A stretch of 8,871 bases of DNA, taken from assembly GCA_946187025.1 (NCBI GenBank), contig CAMHPM010000049.1:1-8871 (forward strand). The letters are read 5' to 3'. Made by a program: the position numbers and the translations under genes. Shown here piece by piece: positions 5,976 through 8,871 of this stretch (positions are counted from its first letter, which is position 1; every line of letters begins with the position of its first letter). This DNA comes from an uncultured Prevotellaceae bacterium. Lineage in GTDB: Bacteria; Bacteroidota; Bacteroidia; Bacteroidales; Bacteroidaceae. Below the pieces are notes generated by a model that ran no database searches, had not been told where the DNA came from, and worked only from the letters and a program-made list of their open reading frames with translations.

Positions 5976-7680
5976 TTATTGATTGGTCATGATGAGGCGG
6001 CGCAGGAAGTTCTCGCCCACCGGCATGAAGAGGTCGTGACCTTCGGCATTGAGGTGTGCTGTGTCGGCCGGTCCCTGGAAATAGCGCCGGCGGAACTCAG
6101 TATCGCGCACGCGGATGACGGAGCGGTCGTTGTAGTTGTCGAGCACAGGTATGTTGTGGCGGTTGCACACCTCGTTGATGGTGCGCACCACCTGCTGGAA
6201 TCCAGGGCGGTCAACATACCACGGAGTGACATATCCGATATGTCCCTTCGGGTATTTCTGCCTCAAGCCTGTGAGCAGGGCATCGAGCCTGTTGGCAAAC
6301 GTCTGCAGCGAGTCGGCACTGTTGGCAATCATGCTTGCATCGTTGTGTCCGGCCACGATGAGGACGATATCGGCATCGGGAGCCATCTCGGTGTAGCGGT
6401 CGGCCAGCGCACGGCCGAATCCTGCCGACGAGCGGTCGTAGGCCACACTGGCTCCATTGCGTCCGTAGTTGTTGTAAGTCATGCCATGCGCCTTGGCCAC
6501 CTTGGCATGCCAGGTGAGCGATGCATCCTGACGATGGTTGGCCACATAGCTGTCGCCAATCACATTGATGGTCTTACCCTTGAGCGGGTCGGCCTGTACA
6601 CGCTCGTCGAGCACCGGCCAGCCGTCGGAATCGAAGTGCATCTTTTTTATCACAAGTTTCGACGCACCGTTGTCGGCCACACTGTAGGCGTGTGCCATGA
6701 AATACCACTGACCGTCAAACTTATATGCCGACGAGTGTCCGATTCCGTAGAACTGATTGTCGCGTTGTGCAATGACCTCACCTCCGCCTTCGGCCATATC
6801 CTTGCCATTGCGGTCGAGATACGGCCCTTCAATATTCTTCGAACGACCTACTGCCACCTTATAATTACTGTTGACACCCTTGCAACAATAGTCCCACGAA
6901 ACAAACAGATAGTAGTATTTGCCATCCTTGATGAGGAACGGAGCCTCGATTGCATTAGCCCCGGCATCGGGTGCCTGGGCAGCACGTGCCTGGTCCTCGG
7001 GCGATACGAGCTGAGCCATGTTGCGTCGCAGATACCGGCGTGCCACGGTCTTAGGTTCACCCACAGGAGTCTTAAAGTCTTTCTTCAGCTTCACAAGCTG
7101 TATGCCGTCCCAGAACGAGCCCCACGTAAGCCATGGATTTCCCTTGTCGTCAACAATCATGTTAGGGTCGATGGCATTCCAGTTGGTCTTGCGCTGCACA
7201 CTGCGCACCACCACTCCCTGGTCGGTCCACTTATAGTCGGGCGACTCGGGATTGAGTGTCTTGTTGGTCATGAGTCCGATAGCCGAACCGTTGCGGCCGA
7301 ATGTGGAACAGCTGTAATACATATACCATGTGCCCTTATACTCCTGGATGTCGGGAGCCCACGTGTGTCCGTTGTATCCCGGCACCGAGTCGCGTGCCCA
7401 CTGAGGAATCTCAGGCATCACACCCCGGCCAGGAGTCCACGTAAGCATGTCGGGAAGTCATGCTACCGATGGAAAAGCCTGTGGCAAAAATATAGTATTT
7501 ACCGTCACAACGCGCCATCACAGGGTCGTGGACGTCGGGATTAGTAGGATCGGGAGCAAAGCGGACTCGCCGTTGAGCCTGACCGTTACCTTGTGCCTGC
7601 ACCGTAGATTGAGCCGACAACACAAACAAAAATGCTGATGATGCAATGTAGAGCATCGCGCGAATTAGATTAGCCTTCAT
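5976..7680 (-). pseudogene. Exported GH43 arabinanase fused to SGNH/GDSL hydrolase, frameshifted
   Basis: Two leftward frames form one two-domain enzyme of about 567 residues. The first (from the ATG at 7680) has a signal peptide (hydrophobic about 8-22, cleavage near VQA-Q, 27-30) and the GH43 base motif VHDPVM with Asp52. The second runs from about 7451 to 5976. Counting through the join, it carries NAIDPN (Asp about 171, pKa modulator), AIEAPF (Glu about 245, general acid), WDYCCKGVNS and GIGHSS (His about 315), all typical of endo-1,5-alpha-L-arabinanases. Directly after the propeller comes an SGNH domain: GDSY (Ser about 377), YGRNGAS, GHND (Asn about 446) and DTAH (Asp about 539, His about 542), so a complete triad. 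The break is at TTCCCG (7456-7451): one base too many or two missing. No other decay is seen, so it may be a sequence error. Likely role: cutting pectic arabinan, perhaps removing ester groups too. Confidence 0.87.
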
Positions 7681-7715
7681 GGTCGTGAAATATGTTTTTT
7701 AAGTTTTTAACTCCG

Positions 7716-7723
7716 CAAATTTA
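7716..7723 (-). promoter_or_regulatory. Bacteroidetes -7 box for the GH43-SGNH gene
   Basis: On the minus strand TAAATTTG matches TAnnTTTG, inside TTCGTAAATTTGC, which shares the TTCGTAnnTTTGC frame with the trmN6 and CMD-gene promoters. Transcription would start near 7710, about 30 nt before the ATG at 7680. The -33 region is weak (CTTG at 7742-7739, closer than usual). Confidence 0.58.
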
Positions 7724-7808
7724 CGAATTTATTCAATGCAAGACATAATATTTTATATAAAAAAGCAAAAAAACGTGAAAGAATAAGGTCGGAATCATAA
7801 ATCTTTCG

Positions 7809-7816
7809 TATCTTTG
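7809..7816 (+). promoter_or_regulatory. Bacteroidetes -7 box for the CMD-family gene
   Basis: TATCTTTG matches TAnnTTTG, within TTTCGTATCTTTGCA (7804-7818), identical to the trmN6 promoter core. Predicted start near 7822, giving a leader of about 20 nt before the ATG at 7843. The 7740-7790 stretch upstream is A-rich and shows no clear -33 TTTG. The 162-bp divergent region 7681-7842 holds this box and the GH43-SGNH box, and I see no other gene in it. Confidence 0.65.
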
Positions 7817-7842
7817 CAAGGAAACAATAAACCAACTCAACT

Positions 7843-8628
7843 ATGAAAGAAATAAGAATCACCAAGCGCGCACACGAAGAGATGCGACGTCAGATTTCCT
7901 CGCGTGCACAAATAAACAGCCTGCGCACCGACCCCGAACTGTCGGAGATTGTCGATAACTTTGCATTCGACTACACACTGTCGAAGACCGACGGCATAGT
8001 GCTCGAAAAGACACGAGTGATGTGCATACTGGCTGCAACCATAGGCTGCAACGCCATCAACGAATTTAAAATCTTTGTTGACTCATGCCTCAACCTGGGA
8101 GTGAAACCACGCGAGATACGCGAAATCGTATATATGGCCTACCCCTATGTAGGTGCAGCCCTGCTGGTTGACTATACACTGCTGATGAACGACATCTTCG
8201 AGAACAACGGCATCCGCCTCCCACTCGACCCGCAAGCCACAGTCAAGACCGAAGAAGAAGCCTACGAGCGTGGCAAGCAGCTGGTTGACGAAACATTCGG
8301 AGAAGGGGCAACCGACAATATGCTCGCAACCGCACCAAAGGGACAGGAACACCTCGTGCAGTTCATGGTTCAATACGCATTCGGACAATTCTACTCACGC
8401 AACGGAATCGACCCTCAACACCGCGAGCTCATCACATTCTGCCTCATTGCGGCAATGGGAGGATGCGACGACCGACTGCTCGTACACGCACGCGGATGCA
8501 AGAACCACAAAATAACAAAAGAAGAGATGATTGCCGTAGCAACCATCATCCTCCCATGGATTGGATTCCCCCGCACACTCACAGCCGTCGGAATCATCAA
8601 CAAAGCATACAGCGAAATGGCAATGTGA
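7843..8628 (+). CDS. Carboxymuconolactone decarboxylase (CMD)-family protein, two CMD domains
   Basis: A 261-residue cytoplasmic protein with no signal peptide and two tandem CMD-type helical domains, at about 33-118 and 163-250. Each opens with a related helix pair: EKTRVMCILAATIGC (55-69) and HRELITFCLIAAMGGC (173-188), followed by a G-x-x-x-x-E-I/M segment (PREIREIV; TKEEMIAV). The second domain keeps the HARG histidine (His195); the first lacks a histidine at the matching place. Neither has the AhpD CxxC, but each has two cysteines eight residues apart (61/69 and 180/188). The family includes the true PcaC decarboxylase, AhpD-like peroxidase partners and many uncharacterised proteins; with no protocatechuate genes nearby, PcaC activity should not be assumed. 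It has its own promoter, is divergent from the GH43-SGNH gene, and appears to be a single-gene unit. Confidence 0.85.
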   Translation: MKEIRITKRAHEEMRRQISSRAQINSLRTDPELSEIVDNFAFDYTLSKTDGIVLEKTRVMCILAATIGCNAINEFKIFVDSCLNLGVKPREIREIVYMAYPYVGAALLVDYTLLMNDIFENNGIRLPLDPQATVKTEEEAYERGKQLVDETFGEGATDNMLATAPKGQEHLVQFMVQYAFGQFYSRNGIDPQHRELITFCLIAAMGGCDDRLLVHARGCKNHKITKEEMIAVATIILPWIGFPRTLTAVGIINKAYSEMAM

Positions 8629-8640
8629 TATTACAACAAT

Positions 8641-8679
8641 ATATAATTGAGAATAATTAATAAAGACATATAATTGAGA
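8641..8679. repeat. 12-bp direct repeat in AT-rich spacer
   Basis: ATATAATTGAGA occurs at 8641-8652 and again at 8668-8679 (27 bp start to start), followed by a weaker AATATATTGAAAAT at about 8684-8697. The whole 8629-8711 stretch after the CMD-family gene is very AT-rich compared with the surrounding genes and has no coding frame. Purpose unknown. Confidence 0.5.
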
Positions 8680-8705
8680 TTATAATATATTGAAAATATA
8701 AACAT

Positions 8706-8858
8706 CTAAAAAAGGCGGATGCTCTCAGAGAGTATCCGCCTTATGATGCGCTCCACCAGTACCGCCGTCTTTCCGGAACCTGCGGCGGCGGATACAAGGA
8801 TATTTTTCCCGCGTTCATCTATAACTCTTTTTTGCTCTTCGCTGAATTCTATTGCCAT
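8706..8858 (-). pseudogene. addA: Truncated addA (helicase-nuclease subunit A) N-terminus, foreign-looking
   Basis: AddA is the UvrD-like helicase and nuclease subunit of AddAB, about 1,200 residues, which processes double-strand breaks. Here a leftward frame gives only 50 codons: MAIEFSEEQKRVIDERGKNI, then the Walker A motif AAAGSGKT (24-31) and AVLVERIIRRILSE. It then leaves the family (SIRLF) and stops at TAG (8708-8706). The ATG at 8858 fits AddA N-termini, with the conserved Gln of the Q motif at residue 9; the frame is open to the window edge. The RGKNILVSAAAGSGKTAVLV style is that of Clostridia AddA, whereas Bacteroidales RecB/AddA-like proteins usually have a KASAGSGKT-type N-terminus. 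Family membership is very likely. Whether it is a transferred remnant or a misassembled contig end is open. The stop lies just past the palindrome at 8712-8742. Confidence 0.78.
8712..8742 (-). terminator. Long hairpin, intrinsic-terminator-like in the leftward direction
   Basis: The arms 8712-8725 and 8729-8742 pair over 14 positions (AAGGCGGAT + G + CTCT with AGAG + T + ATCCGCCTT, one G-T pair) around a CAG loop. Read leftward, the stem runs into TTTTTT then AG, a classic intrinsic terminator. Read rightward it is preceded by AAAAAA but followed by ATGATG rather than a T run, so it would be a poor terminator for the CMD-family gene as it stands. Its right arm doubles as the IIRRIL codons of the addA fragment, which is unusual and suggests a join at this point. 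Confidence 0.65.
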
Positions 8859-8871
8859 AGCATTTGTAAAA

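Noticed and set aside
7446..7461. Programmed frameshifting to make the full GH43-SGNH enzyme.
   Set aside because: No slippery heptamer or stimulatory stop-codon arrangement is seen, and a second unrelated gene shows the same type of shift, so error or mutation is simpler.
5730..7544. A 604-codon open frame on the plus strand, antisense to the GH43-SGNH gene and overlapping the end of trmN6.
   Set aside because: It has no recognisable domain, is rich in His, Val and Arg as expected of a shadow frame, and the minus strand carries complete GH43 and SGNH catalytic motifs.
1..8871. A complete SusCD-type polysaccharide utilisation locus.
   Set aside because: No TonB-dependent transporter, SusD-like lipoprotein, hybrid sensor or ECF regulator is present in the window.

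Overview
This window looks like a chromosomal segment from a gut-type member of the Bacteroidales (Prevotellaceae, Muribaculaceae or Bacteroidaceae-like; I cannot place it more finely). The support is Bacteroidetes-style -7 promoter boxes (TAnnTTTG) before four genes, almost no Shine-Dalgarno sequences, a DUF4348-type lipoprotein, and pectin-degrading enzymes typical of this group. The last ~150 bases do not fit that origin (see below).

Layout. Bases 1-5068 hold a leftward gene string: uxaB (tagaturonate reductase), a geranylgeranyl-reductase-family flavoprotein with a frameshift, a PL10 pectate lyase, a DUF4348-like lipoprotein and, after ~180 bases of nested C/G-tract palindromes, the first 84 codons of murB, cut by the window edge. 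The first four genes are spaced 10 bp, -4 bp and -11 bp apart, so they look like one transcript driven from a promoter near 5083-5090. A 183-bp divergent region separates uxaB from the rightward trmN6 (tRNA1(Val) A37 N6-methyltransferase). Convergent with trmN6 and leftward is an exported GH43 arabinanase fused to a C-terminal SGNH/GDSL hydrolase domain, also with a frameshift. A second divergent promoter region leads to a rightward two-domain carboxymuconolactone decarboxylase (CMD)-family protein.

Function. PL10 lyase (homogalacturonan backbone), GH43-SGNH (arabinan side chains, perhaps with de-esterification) and UxaB (galacturonate catabolism in the cytoplasm) together suggest pectin use. 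No SusC/SusD pair or sensor is visible, so this is a partial pectin neighbourhood, not a complete polysaccharide utilisation locus. MurB and TrmN6 are housekeeping neighbours.

Oddities. The two disrupted genes are both shifted in the same sense (one base too many or two too few), so consensus error must be excluded. At the right end a 50-codon leftward frame encodes the N-terminus of a Firmicutes-like AddA helicase-nuclease with an intact Walker A motif. It ends inside a long palindrome next to an AT-rich stretch, which suggests either a chimeric contig end or a transferred gene remnant.
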